A model generated the notes under the pieces. That model was not told the origin of the DNA. It made no database searches and saw only the letters and a list, made by a program, of their open reading frames with translations. This document shows positions 41,379-49,178 of a DNA stretch of 64,000 bases, in pieces; position 1 is the stretch's first letter, and every line of letters starts with the position of its first letter. Origin of the DNA: Dinghuibacter silviterrae (lineage in GTDB: Bacteria; Bacteroidota; Bacteroidia; Chitinophagales; Chitinophagaceae); NCBI RefSeq assembly GCF_004366355.1, contig NZ_SODV01000002.1, positions 2,148,768 through 2,212,767 on the forward strand, written 5' to 3'. A program made the position numbers and the translations under genes.

Positions 41379-44118
41379 GTATATCGCCCTCGTCCTCGCC
41401 TGTTTTTTGTTCGCTGGAGCGAAAGCGCAGGTAAACGATCATATTTTCCCTGCCGCTCCTGCGGCCAGGCCCTATATCGACTTTGATAAAAAAGGCTTTC
41501 TCATCCATGGCCGGCGCACCTTTATCGTATCCGCAGGGATCGAGTATGCCCGCGTTCCCCACCAGCTTTGGTCCGACCGGCTGCTCCGCCTGAGGCGTGC
41601 GGGGTTCAACTGCGTGGAGATCTATACCTTTTGGAACTGGCACGAGCCCCACGAGGGACAATTCGACTTCAAGGGGGACCACGACCTGGACGCCTTTTTG
41701 AAACTGGTTCACCGGATGGATATGTATGCCATCGTCCGTGTCGGTCCGTACTATTGCGCGGAATGGGACAACGGTGGATACCCGCTCTGGCTGCGGTTCA
41801 AACCCGGGGTGCGTGTCCGGGAGCCCAACGCGCCCTTTGAAAAATATGCCGGCCGGTTTTTCGACAGGTTGATCCCCATCGTGGCCGCCAACCAGGTCAA
41901 CCACGGGGGCTCCGTGATCCTCGTGCAACTGGAAAATGAACACAACCTCGGTTGGGGGACCGCGATGCCCAACACCTATTTCACGTTTCTTAAGGATAAG
42001 GCGGTGTCACTGGGGATACAAGTGCCGTATTTCTTTAGCGGTCTACACCATGACAGCGACCCGGCTGGGGACCGGCCTTCACTCGACGACCCCACGCGCC
42101 CCAACCCCTGGATGTCCACCGAATTCTGGTGCGTCTGGTATAACGGGTATGGCTCCACGGAGAAGGACGCGCGTACGTACGCCTACCGGACGTGGAAGAT
42201 CATCGCCCGGGGCGGTAACGGCTACAACTACTATATGGCGCACGGCGGCAGCAACTTCGGGTACACCAACAACGACGAGGACGCCGCCTCCTACGACTAC
42301 GGGGCGGCGGTTGGGCAGGGGGGAGACCTCCGGCCCGTGTACTACGCCATGAAGCGGGCGGCCCTTTTTGCCCGCAGCTTTCAGGATATTTTGGAAAACA
42401 GCACGGCCGGTGCCGGTGGCTACCGGGTCAGCCCTGCGGGGCGGATCCGGTTTGCCGACACGCTGCCTCCTACCGTCGAAGCCTACACGCTCAACCCGGG
42501 TATTCGCCTCGACAGCTGCGAGGGCAGGATCCTGACGCTGGTCCATCAAGGTAAAGAGGTGACCATCGTCACCTATGGTGACCCGGGCAGCAGGATACGT
42601 CTTGATTTTTCCTTGCCCCAAGGCCCTTTGCGCATAGACACGACCGTGAGCACCGAACCCTTCACTTGTGGATTCCCGGGTGTCCGGGTCCTGGTGATGA
42701 ACGGCGACTGGGCCGACCGGACCTGGGTCGTCGGCCATGACCTGGTCGTCGGACCGCGGTACGTCGGGCGTATGACCGCCGATAGCCTGGAGACCGAGGA
42801 TACGCTGGGCGCGCCCGTGGCCCCGGTGTGGGTGTACACAGAGGGCGCGGTGCGCGCGTGGAAAGCCGGCGCGCCCACGGCAACGCCTGCGGTCGCGCAT
42901 ATAACCCCGGGGCCCTGGGAAGGGGCGGATGCCCGGTCGCCGTTGAAAACGGCGCCTATGTCAAAGGCCTCCGCGGTAGCGGCCGCGCAAATGGCCTCCG
43001 CGCCAGCGCCCGAGCAAATGGGCTCCGACGGCGACCTCACCGCCGACGCCTGGTATTCCACGAAAGTCTTTGCCCCATCGGCCGGCCCGTACACCCTGCT
43101 CGTACAAGGCGCAGACCGCGCCACCGCCTTCCTGGACGGAAAGCCCATAGACTCCTTCAACATAAAAGACGGACAGATCCCCCTCGTGCTCGGGAAGGGC
43201 CCCCACGACCTGGAAATTTTTACCGCACACGACGGCCGCGATAAATTGGCGGGCTTTTTGGGCCCCATCGACAAGGCTGACCGGAAAGGGCTATTTGGTC
43301 AGGCCTTGCTGGTCAAGGGACCTCCGCCCTTCCACGAACTCCAGGGATGGCGGATGGTCAAGGCCACGGACATGAAGCAGGGTCCTCCAAAGGATATGGG
43401 GGAGCCATACACGATCGGGCAGGATGCCTTTGACAAAAAGCAAGGCTTCGGTTGGTTCCAAGTGGACCTGCCGGACCCGGCCGCGCCCACCATACGACTG
43501 GATTTCGCCAGCGTGGATGAGAACGCCACTGTTTTTATAAACGGCCGCCGCGTGTATCGTCACGAGGGGTGGAACGAACCTTTTAGCGTGACCATCGATC
43601 ACGCGGATACGTTAGCAAGACCCGTGCGGCTGAGCGTGTTTGTGGAGAACTATTCAAACGAAGGGGGGATTGACAAGCCTGTGCGCGAGGGCGCACTCTC
43701 GGCGCCGGTCCTGGTGACGGGCTGGCGCATGCAAGGGGGCACGGGCCTGCGGCCACAATGGCGACCAAAGGCGCGACCCGCGGCGCGAGCAACAACGCGA
43801 CCCACGGCGCAAGCAACGGCCGTTCCGGGAACCCCCTGTTGGTGGCGCACCACCTTCGACGCCTCGCCCGACCCCGCCCTTGTCTGGCGGATTATCCCCA
43901 AAGGCCTGGGCCATGGCTCGATCTGGGTGAACGGGCACCACCTCGGCCGCTATCCGGAAAAAATACCTGTGGAGGGGCTTTTTGTGCCCTCGTGTTGGTT
44001 GAGGAATACACAAAACGAACTCGTCGTTTTTGACGAAGACGGCAGGGACGCGCGACAGGTCACGATCGGCCTGGAAGCCGCCGCCAGCCGGAACCGTATC
44101 CTATGGCAAAAGCCATAA
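41356..44118 (+). CDS. Beta-galactosidase, GH35
   Basis: ATG 41356 lies inside the GH89 end and opens a signal peptide (MCPLWTNKYIALVLACFLFAGAKA|Q), giving 920 residues. The GH35 barrel has RLRRAGFNCVEIYTFWNWHEP, the LENE acid/base motif (Glu193-Asn-Glu195) and the STEFW nucleophile motif (Glu256), followed by MAHGGSNFGYTNN. The C-terminal part contains jelly-roll domains typical of the family. Two low-complexity Ala/Pro/Thr-rich runs (about 515-555 and 797-822) interrupt them and look like linkers or insertions. It removes terminal beta-galactose, probably in the periplasm or at the cell surface. Confidence 0.92.
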   Translation: MCPLWTNKYIALVLACFLFAGAKAQVNDHIFPAAPAARPYIDFDKKGFLIHGRRTFIVSAGIEYARVPHQLWSDRLLRLRRAGFNCVEIYTFWNWHEPHEGQFDFKGDHDLDAFLKLVHRMDMYAIVRVGPYYCAEWDNGGYPLWLRFKPGVRVREPNAPFEKYAGRFFDRLIPIVAANQVNHGGSVILVQLENEHNLGWGTAMPNTYFTFLKDKAVSLGIQVPYFFSGLHHDSDPAGDRPSLDDPTRPNPWMSTEFWCVWYNGYGSTEKDARTYAYRTWKIIARGGNGYNYYMAHGGSNFGYTNNDEDAASYDYGAAVGQGGDLRPVYYAMKRAALFARSFQDILENSTAGAGGYRVSPAGRIRFADTLPPTVEAYTLNPGIRLDSCEGRILTLVHQGKEVTIVTYGDPGSRIRLDFSLPQGPLRIDTTVSTEPFTCGFPGVRVLVMNGDWADRTWVVGHDLVVGPRYVGRMTADSLETEDTLGAPVAPVWVYTEGAVRAWKAGAPTATPAVAHITPGPWEGADARSPLKTAPMSKASAVAAAQMASAPAPEQMGSDGDLTADAWYSTKVFAPSAGPYTLLVQGADRATAFLDGKPIDSFNIKDGQIPLVLGKGPHDLEIFTAHDGRDKLAGFLGPIDKADRKGLFGQALLVKGPPPFHELQGWRMVKATDMKQGPPKDMGEPYTIGQDAFDKKQGFGWFQVDLPDPAAPTIRLDFASVDENATVFINGRRVYRHEGWNEPFSVTIDHADTLARPVRLSVFVENYSNEGGIDKPVREGALSAPVLVTGWRMQGGTGLRPQWRPKARPAARATTRPTAQATAVPGTPCWWRTTFDASPDPALVWRIIPKGLGHGSIWVNGHHLGRYPEKIPVEGLFVPSCWLRNTQNELVVFDEDGRDARQVTIGLEAAASRNRILWQKP

Positions 44119-44125
44119 TCGTTGT

Positions 44126-45184
44126 ATGAGAATACCCACTGAACCTGTCGGGAGCATTCCGCGTCCCGCTGTCCTCCTGGAAGGGATGCACGCGCATGCT
44201 TCCGGTTTGATCGATGACAAGGAGCTGGACCGGTTGTTTGAATCGGCGTTGAAAGACACACTCCGGCAATTGGAAGCAACGGGATCACCGGTGCTGTCCG
44301 ACGGAGAGCAAACAAAACCCAGCTTTGCGACCTATCCTATTGCCGGGTTGCCGGGTCTGAACCCCAACGGCGTGGTGATTTCTTTTGCCGACGGACACCA
44401 GCGCCAGCTGCCGGCGCTTACCGGGGGACCGTTCCGTTACCGGACCTACGCCAGCAGCTACCTGGAAAAGGCAAGACGCTTTTCCGGGATGCCCATCAAA
44501 CAGGCGGTCATATCGGTGTCCGCCCTGAGCCTTTTGTATCCCCAGGAGGGCATCGAGGGCTATGACCGCGCGCAATTTCTTGAAGACCTGGCCGGTGAGG
44601 CGGAGACCGACATCCGGCGTTGCCTGGACCGGGCCGCGCACGTCGTCCAGGTCGACTTTACGGAGGGCCGGCTCGCGTTGAAACTCGATCCCAGCGGCGC
44701 ATTGCTCCAGTCCTTTATCGACCTCAACAACCAGGTGCTGTCGCGGTTTACAGAGGAAGAACGCCGGCGCATCGGCATCCATTCCTGTCCGGGCGGTGAC
44801 CACGATTCGACCCATAGCGCCGATGTGCCGTATGGGGCTTTGCTGCCTTACCTTTTTCAACTGCAGGCGGGTAACTTTTACCTGGAATATGCGGCAGAAC
44901 CCGACAAGCCGTCCGTGCTGGCATCGATCAAAAAACACGCCCGTCCTTCGGCCAGGATTTTCCTTGGCGTGACCAACGTACTCAACCCACGGGTAGAGAC
45001 GCCGGAGGAAGTACGGGACCTGATCCTGGAGGCTGCCGCTGTGCTTCCCGCGCGTCAATTGGGGACAACGGACGACTGCGGTTTTTCTCCTTTTGCAGAC
45101 GATACGTCAACGTCGAGGGCCATTGCTTTTGCCAAAATTCAAGCACGCGTCCGGGGCACCTGGCTGGCGGAAGGGGTATTATGA
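44126..45184 (+). CDS. MetE-like (cobalamin-independent methionine synthase C-terminal fold) protein
   Basis: ATG 44126 lies 7 nt behind GH35; 352 residues without a signal peptide, so it is cytoplasmic. It fits the C-terminal catalytic barrel of MetE and its short archaeal-type relatives: IPTEPVGSIPRP at the start, a zinc-site candidate HSCPGGDHDST, and TDDCGFSPFADD near the end with the second zinc Cys. Full MetE is about 760 residues with an N-terminal half that is absent here. The short form may use another methyl donor or have another role. A methyl-transfer enzyme between GH35 and GH92 in a glycan operon is unexpected. The stop overlaps the next start as ATGA. Confidence 0.85.
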   Translation: MRIPTEPVGSIPRPAVLLEGMHAHASGLIDDKELDRLFESALKDTLRQLEATGSPVLSDGEQTKPSFATYPIAGLPGLNPNGVVISFADGHQRQLPALTGGPFRYRTYASSYLEKARRFSGMPIKQAVISVSALSLLYPQEGIEGYDRAQFLEDLAGEAETDIRRCLDRAAHVVQVDFTEGRLALKLDPSGALLQSFIDLNNQVLSRFTEEERRRIGIHSCPGGDHDSTHSADVPYGALLPYLFQLQAGNFYLEYAAEPDKPSVLASIKKHARPSARIFLGVTNVLNPRVETPEEVRDLILEAAAVLPARQLGTTDDCGFSPFADDTSTSRAIAFAKIQARVRGTWLAEGVL

Positions 45185-47865
45185 AACGGCTGCTCCTGGT
45201 CTTGTCTTTGGTGATCCCGCTGGCCGGCGCGGCGCAGCTCCACTGGGTAGATCCGTTTATCGGCACCACGGTGAGCGCGGTGGATACCCGTTGGGGTAAC
45301 GAAGGAGGGGTGTACCCGGGTGCGGTGGCGGTGTCCGGGTTTATACAATTGACACCGGAGACCAGGGGTGGGGGGTATGACTACCGGGATAACCACATCT
45401 TAAGATTTAGCTGCACCGGCCACTACAGCGGGTTTCCCGGTGGGTCCGCGGGGCACTTTTATGTGATGGTGGGCGGCGCCCATCCTTTTGCGCATCGCGA
45501 TGAGGTCGCGTCTCCCGGTTATTACCGCGTCCGTTTCAGCGACGACAGCACGCTCGTTGAGGCCGTTGCCACGCCAAGGACCGGTATGTTCCGGTTTATT
45601 TTCCGAAAAGGCACGCAGCCGCGAATCTATATCGGCGACACCTCAGACGCCGCGTATCTCTTTAGCCAGCCGTGCGTCAGCCGCGAACCGGCGCAAGAAG
45701 GCGTCGTGCTCACCTTCGCACCCACGGATACCCTCTTGCTAAGGGTGAGCGTTTCCACCGCCGGCCCGGAAAGCGCCCGGAGAAACATCGCCGTAGAGGG
45801 CAGCGACAACTTCGACACGCTGCGCCACCGCACACAAGCCGCATGGACGAAAGCTTTGGGGGCATTACAAATAGAGGGGACCGACAAAAAACACGACCGG
45901 ATATTTTATACCGCCCTTTATCATTCTTTGCTCCTGCCCTGGATCATCAGCGACGTGGATGGCTGGTACCGGGGCGCGGACGGGAAGCTGCACCGGTCCG
46001 CCACGACCGAGTACGGGGGCTTTTCCCCCTGGGACACCTTCCGGACGCTCCATCCCCTGCTGGCGCTTTTTTTCCCGCAAAAAGAATCGGACATCGTCCG
46101 CTCGATGCTGGATGTTTACCGGCAGCGGGGTTACCTGCCCACGGAAAGTATGACCGGAAATCACGCCATCCCCATCATCGTCGACGCCATTGTCAAGGGC
46201 GTACCGTGCATAGACACCGCCCTGGCCTATGAGGCCATGGCCAAAAGCATCGTCAAAGGTCCGTTTTTGCAAAACGACATGGCTATTTACCGCCGCCTGG
46301 GGTATATTCCTTTCGACTACCCGGAATCGGTATCCAGGACGCTGGAATACGCGTATGACGACGCCTGCCTGGCGCGCCTGCCCGGCCCCTATCGCGAAAT
46401 GCTGGACAGCAGCAGCCGCGCCTACCGGCGGTTGTTCGACCCCGTTAGCCTTTTGCTGCTGCCCCGGAAGGGCGATTCGGTGTTGCGCAGTGCGGGCAAC
46501 GCCGGGTACAAAGAGGGCGATGCCTGGGGGTATTCCTATTTTGTGCCCCAGGACCCCGCGGGGCTGATCAATTACCTGGGCCAGGGGCCTTTGTTCGCCG
46601 CGCGGCTGGATTCCATCTTATCCGCCGGTCTTATCCCTTTCGACAACGAAACCGTTCTTCAGATCCCCTACCTGTTTAGCGTAGCAGGTTATCCGGATCT
46701 TACGGCGAAATGGGTGCGGCGGATCATGGAAACCCGCTACCAGGACAAACCCGGTGGTTTGCCCGGCAACGACGACCTGGGCGCCATGTCGAGTTGGTAT
46801 GTATGGAGCGCCATCGGGTTTTACCCGTTTTGCCCGGGAAAGCCGGACTATGTGGTGGGGTCTCCTTTAGTCAAAACCGTACGGGCGCTGCATCTGCCGG
46901 CCGGCAAACCGAGCGAAAAGGCCCCCCACATCACCCTCCACTACCTGCGTATACCCAAGACCGTTACCGCGGGGGTGCCTTTTACTTTGCCGTTCACCTT
47001 GTCCAATACCGGGAGCGACGGCACCCTACAGGTGTTGGGGGTTAAGAATTGTTTTGTACCCTCGGGCGCCGTGTTGCGGGATTCGGTCACCTGCACCCTC
47101 TACCGGGATAGCGGCGGGATCCGGGTCGTACCACCCGCAGGCCCGCTTCCGGACACCGCCGCCGTCCTGGAGGCGACGGTGCCCCCGCTCGTGAGGGTAG
47201 GGGATAGCGTGTGGATCCGTGTCCGGGTGCAGTATAGAGGCTGGATCACCCGGACTGTCTCCCTAATCGGCCATCCGTTGCGGTTGCACCCGGGAGAGGA
47301 GCGCACCGTCGACCTGGCGTTACCACCGATGAGCCCGGGGATGCATACTGTTCTGGGCCGGCCGGTGAAAGTATACCGGACGGCGCTGGAAACCAGCGTG
47401 CCCGACCTCGGTAACGATGGACTCGGGAAGACGCTGACGATGATGATATGGGTCTTCCCCAAAGAACCGGACCACGAAGGGTTGATGGATATTTTTACAA
47501 AAGGAGACTTCAACGTCCTCCAGGTGTCCGGCCGTTCTTCGCTCACATTTTTTGCCGGTGGTTGGGGAAGGGGCGACTGCACGGTCGACCTGCCCGCAGA
47601 CTGGGTGGGCCACTGGCACCACATCGCCGGGGTATGCGGACCCGATGGATTGCGGGTCTATATTGATGGCCGGTTGAAGGGGTTCACTGCGTTGCAGGAA
47701 GTATCTTTGTCCTTCACCGGCTCGCCCTGGATGATTGGCCGCAACGCCGAATTCCCCGGGGAACGGGTCTTTGAGGGGCTCGTGGCGTCCCCTGAATTAT
47801 TCCAGGCTGCCCTGGATAGTACCACGATCACATCGATCTACCAAACAGAAAACCATCGTCCATGA
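45181..47865 (+). CDS. Alpha-mannosidase GH92 with C-terminal LamG-like domain
   Basis: 894 residues with signal peptide (to GAA|Q). The GH92 core starts VDPFIGTTVSAVDTRWGNEGGVYPGA and includes GYYRVRFSDDSTLVEAVATPRTGMFRF, the PTESMTGNHAIPII segment and the conserved end GNDDLGAMSSWYVWSAIGFYPFCPG. These are Ca-dependent exo-alpha-mannosidases acting mostly on N-glycans or yeast mannan. Instead of ending there (~750 residues is usual), it continues with a beta linker domain and a LamG/concanavalin domain (LTMMIWVFPKEP ... WHHIAGVCGPDGLRVYIDGRLKG) that may bind sugar. The stop overlaps the next start (ATGA). Confidence 0.92.
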   Translation: MKRLLLVLSLVIPLAGAAQLHWVDPFIGTTVSAVDTRWGNEGGVYPGAVAVSGFIQLTPETRGGGYDYRDNHILRFSCTGHYSGFPGGSAGHFYVMVGGAHPFAHRDEVASPGYYRVRFSDDSTLVEAVATPRTGMFRFIFRKGTQPRIYIGDTSDAAYLFSQPCVSREPAQEGVVLTFAPTDTLLLRVSVSTAGPESARRNIAVEGSDNFDTLRHRTQAAWTKALGALQIEGTDKKHDRIFYTALYHSLLLPWIISDVDGWYRGADGKLHRSATTEYGGFSPWDTFRTLHPLLALFFPQKESDIVRSMLDVYRQRGYLPTESMTGNHAIPIIVDAIVKGVPCIDTALAYEAMAKSIVKGPFLQNDMAIYRRLGYIPFDYPESVSRTLEYAYDDACLARLPGPYREMLDSSSRAYRRLFDPVSLLLLPRKGDSVLRSAGNAGYKEGDAWGYSYFVPQDPAGLINYLGQGPLFAARLDSILSAGLIPFDNETVLQIPYLFSVAGYPDLTAKWVRRIMETRYQDKPGGLPGNDDLGAMSSWYVWSAIGFYPFCPGKPDYVVGSPLVKTVRALHLPAGKPSEKAPHITLHYLRIPKTVTAGVPFTLPFTLSNTGSDGTLQVLGVKNCFVPSGAVLRDSVTCTLYRDSGGIRVVPPAGPLPDTAAVLEATVPPLVRVGDSVWIRVRVQYRGWITRTVSLIGHPLRLHPGEERTVDLALPPMSPGMHTVLGRPVKVYRTALETSVPDLGNDGLGKTLTMMIWVFPKEPDHEGLMDIFTKGDFNVLQVSGRSSLTFFAGGWGRGDCTVDLPADWVGHWHHIAGVCGPDGLRVYIDGRLKGFTALQEVSLSFTGSPWMIGRNAEFPGERVFEGLVASPELFQAALDSTTITSIYQTENHRP

Positions 47866-49178
47866 GATGTCGAGTAAATGTATTGCTTACGCTGATTGTT
47901 TTGACCTCTTGCAGCCACCCGCATGACTGGAATGCGATTTTTAAAGACCCGCGGCTGTATTGTTCCGTGGTGCATGACCTGAACCGGGTCGTCATGGGGA
48001 ATAATTTTTCGCCCATCGTCGCCTCCAGGAATTATATGTACGCCGCCGTCGCGGGGTACGAGGTTATCGCGGCCGGCTACCCCTCACAATACAAAAGCCT
48101 CGCCGGACAATTGAGCGGGTTGCAAAAGATCCCCACTCCAACCGACTCGATCGACGTCGAGCTGGCGTCCCTGCTGGCCTATTGCCAGCTCGGCCAGGCG
48201 GTGACCTTTCCGAAAGGCACCATGGAAAAGCTGATGGACAGCCTCAAAACGATGGCGCGAGACCACGGTATGCCCACCGACGTGTACGATCGGACGCTGG
48301 CATACGCTGATACCGTCGCGGCCAACATCATGCGCTGGAGCCGTAAAGACCATTACCTCGAAACAAGACGTGCGCCGCAATACGTCGTCAAAGACTCGGC
48401 CGGCCGCTGGCAACCTACGCCTCCCGCGTATTCGGTGGCTGCCGAGCCCCACTGGAACCGGATCCGCTGCCTGGTGCTGGACAGCCCCTCCGAAATCATG
48501 CCCCCGCCGCCCTATGCCTTCAACGTGACCGATCCCAAAAGCGCGTATTACCAGGAGGTCAAAAAGATCAAAGCCTCGACCGACAGTCTTACCCCCGATC
48601 AAAAGGCCATCGCGGAGTTCTGGGATGACAACCCGTTCCGGCTAAACGTCTACGGACACCTCAAATACGCTACCAAAAAATTCTCGCCCCCCGGTCACTG
48701 GATGGGCATTACCGGTATTGCCGTCCTGAAATCCGGGGCGGATTTCCCCAAGGCTGCCGCCGCTTATGCCGAAACGTCCATCGCCCTTTTCGATGCTTTT
48801 ATCCAATGCTGGAACGTCAAGTATACCTACAACACGATACGACCCGAATCCGTCATCGACAAATACGTCGATCCCAACTGGAGACCCCACCTGCAAACAC
48901 CGCCTTTTCCTGAATATACTTGTGGGCACTGTACCATTTCCGCTGCTGCCTCCGAAGCCCTGAGCCATCAATTTGGCGATCATTTCGCCTATACGGACAC
49001 CACGGAACTCGAATTCGGCATACCCAGCCGGTCTTATACTTCCTTCCGTGACGCCGCGAAGGAAACCATGGTATCCCGGTTCTACGGCGGCATCCATTAC
49101 TACTATAGTTGTGTGGAGGGCAATGACATGGGTACGCGTATTGGAGCGACGGTGGTTTCACGGATCCAGTGGCATTAA
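47862..49178 (+). CDS. Vanadium haloperoxidase/PAP2-fold lipoprotein with Cys for the conserved Ser
   Basis: 438 residues with a lipoprotein signal (LTSC). The vanadate/phosphate site of this superfamily is visible: KX6RP as KYTYNTIRP (Lys320, Arg327, Pro328) and SRX5H as SRFYGGIH (Arg406, His412). The middle motif, normally PSGH, reads TCGH (Cys354, Gly355, His356), so the Ser that hydrogen-bonds vanadate or phosphate is Cys, followed by a second Cys (357). The family includes haloperoxidases and acid phosphatases, and sequence alone does not decide. It closes the glycan operon, and its stop overlaps the convergent CHAT gene by 4 nt. Confidence 0.85.
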   Translation: MRCRVNVLLTLIVLTSCSHPHDWNAIFKDPRLYCSVVHDLNRVVMGNNFSPIVASRNYMYAAVAGYEVIAAGYPSQYKSLAGQLSGLQKIPTPTDSIDVELASLLAYCQLGQAVTFPKGTMEKLMDSLKTMARDHGMPTDVYDRTLAYADTVAANIMRWSRKDHYLETRRAPQYVVKDSAGRWQPTPPAYSVAAEPHWNRIRCLVLDSPSEIMPPPPYAFNVTDPKSAYYQEVKKIKASTDSLTPDQKAIAEFWDDNPFRLNVYGHLKYATKKFSPPGHWMGITGIAVLKSGADFPKAAAAYAETSIALFDAFIQCWNVKYTYNTIRPESVIDKYVDPNWRPHLQTPPFPEYTCGHCTISAAASEALSHQFGDHFAYTDTTELEFGIPSRSYTSFRDAAKETMVSRFYGGIHYYYSCVEGNDMGTRIGATVVSRIQWH

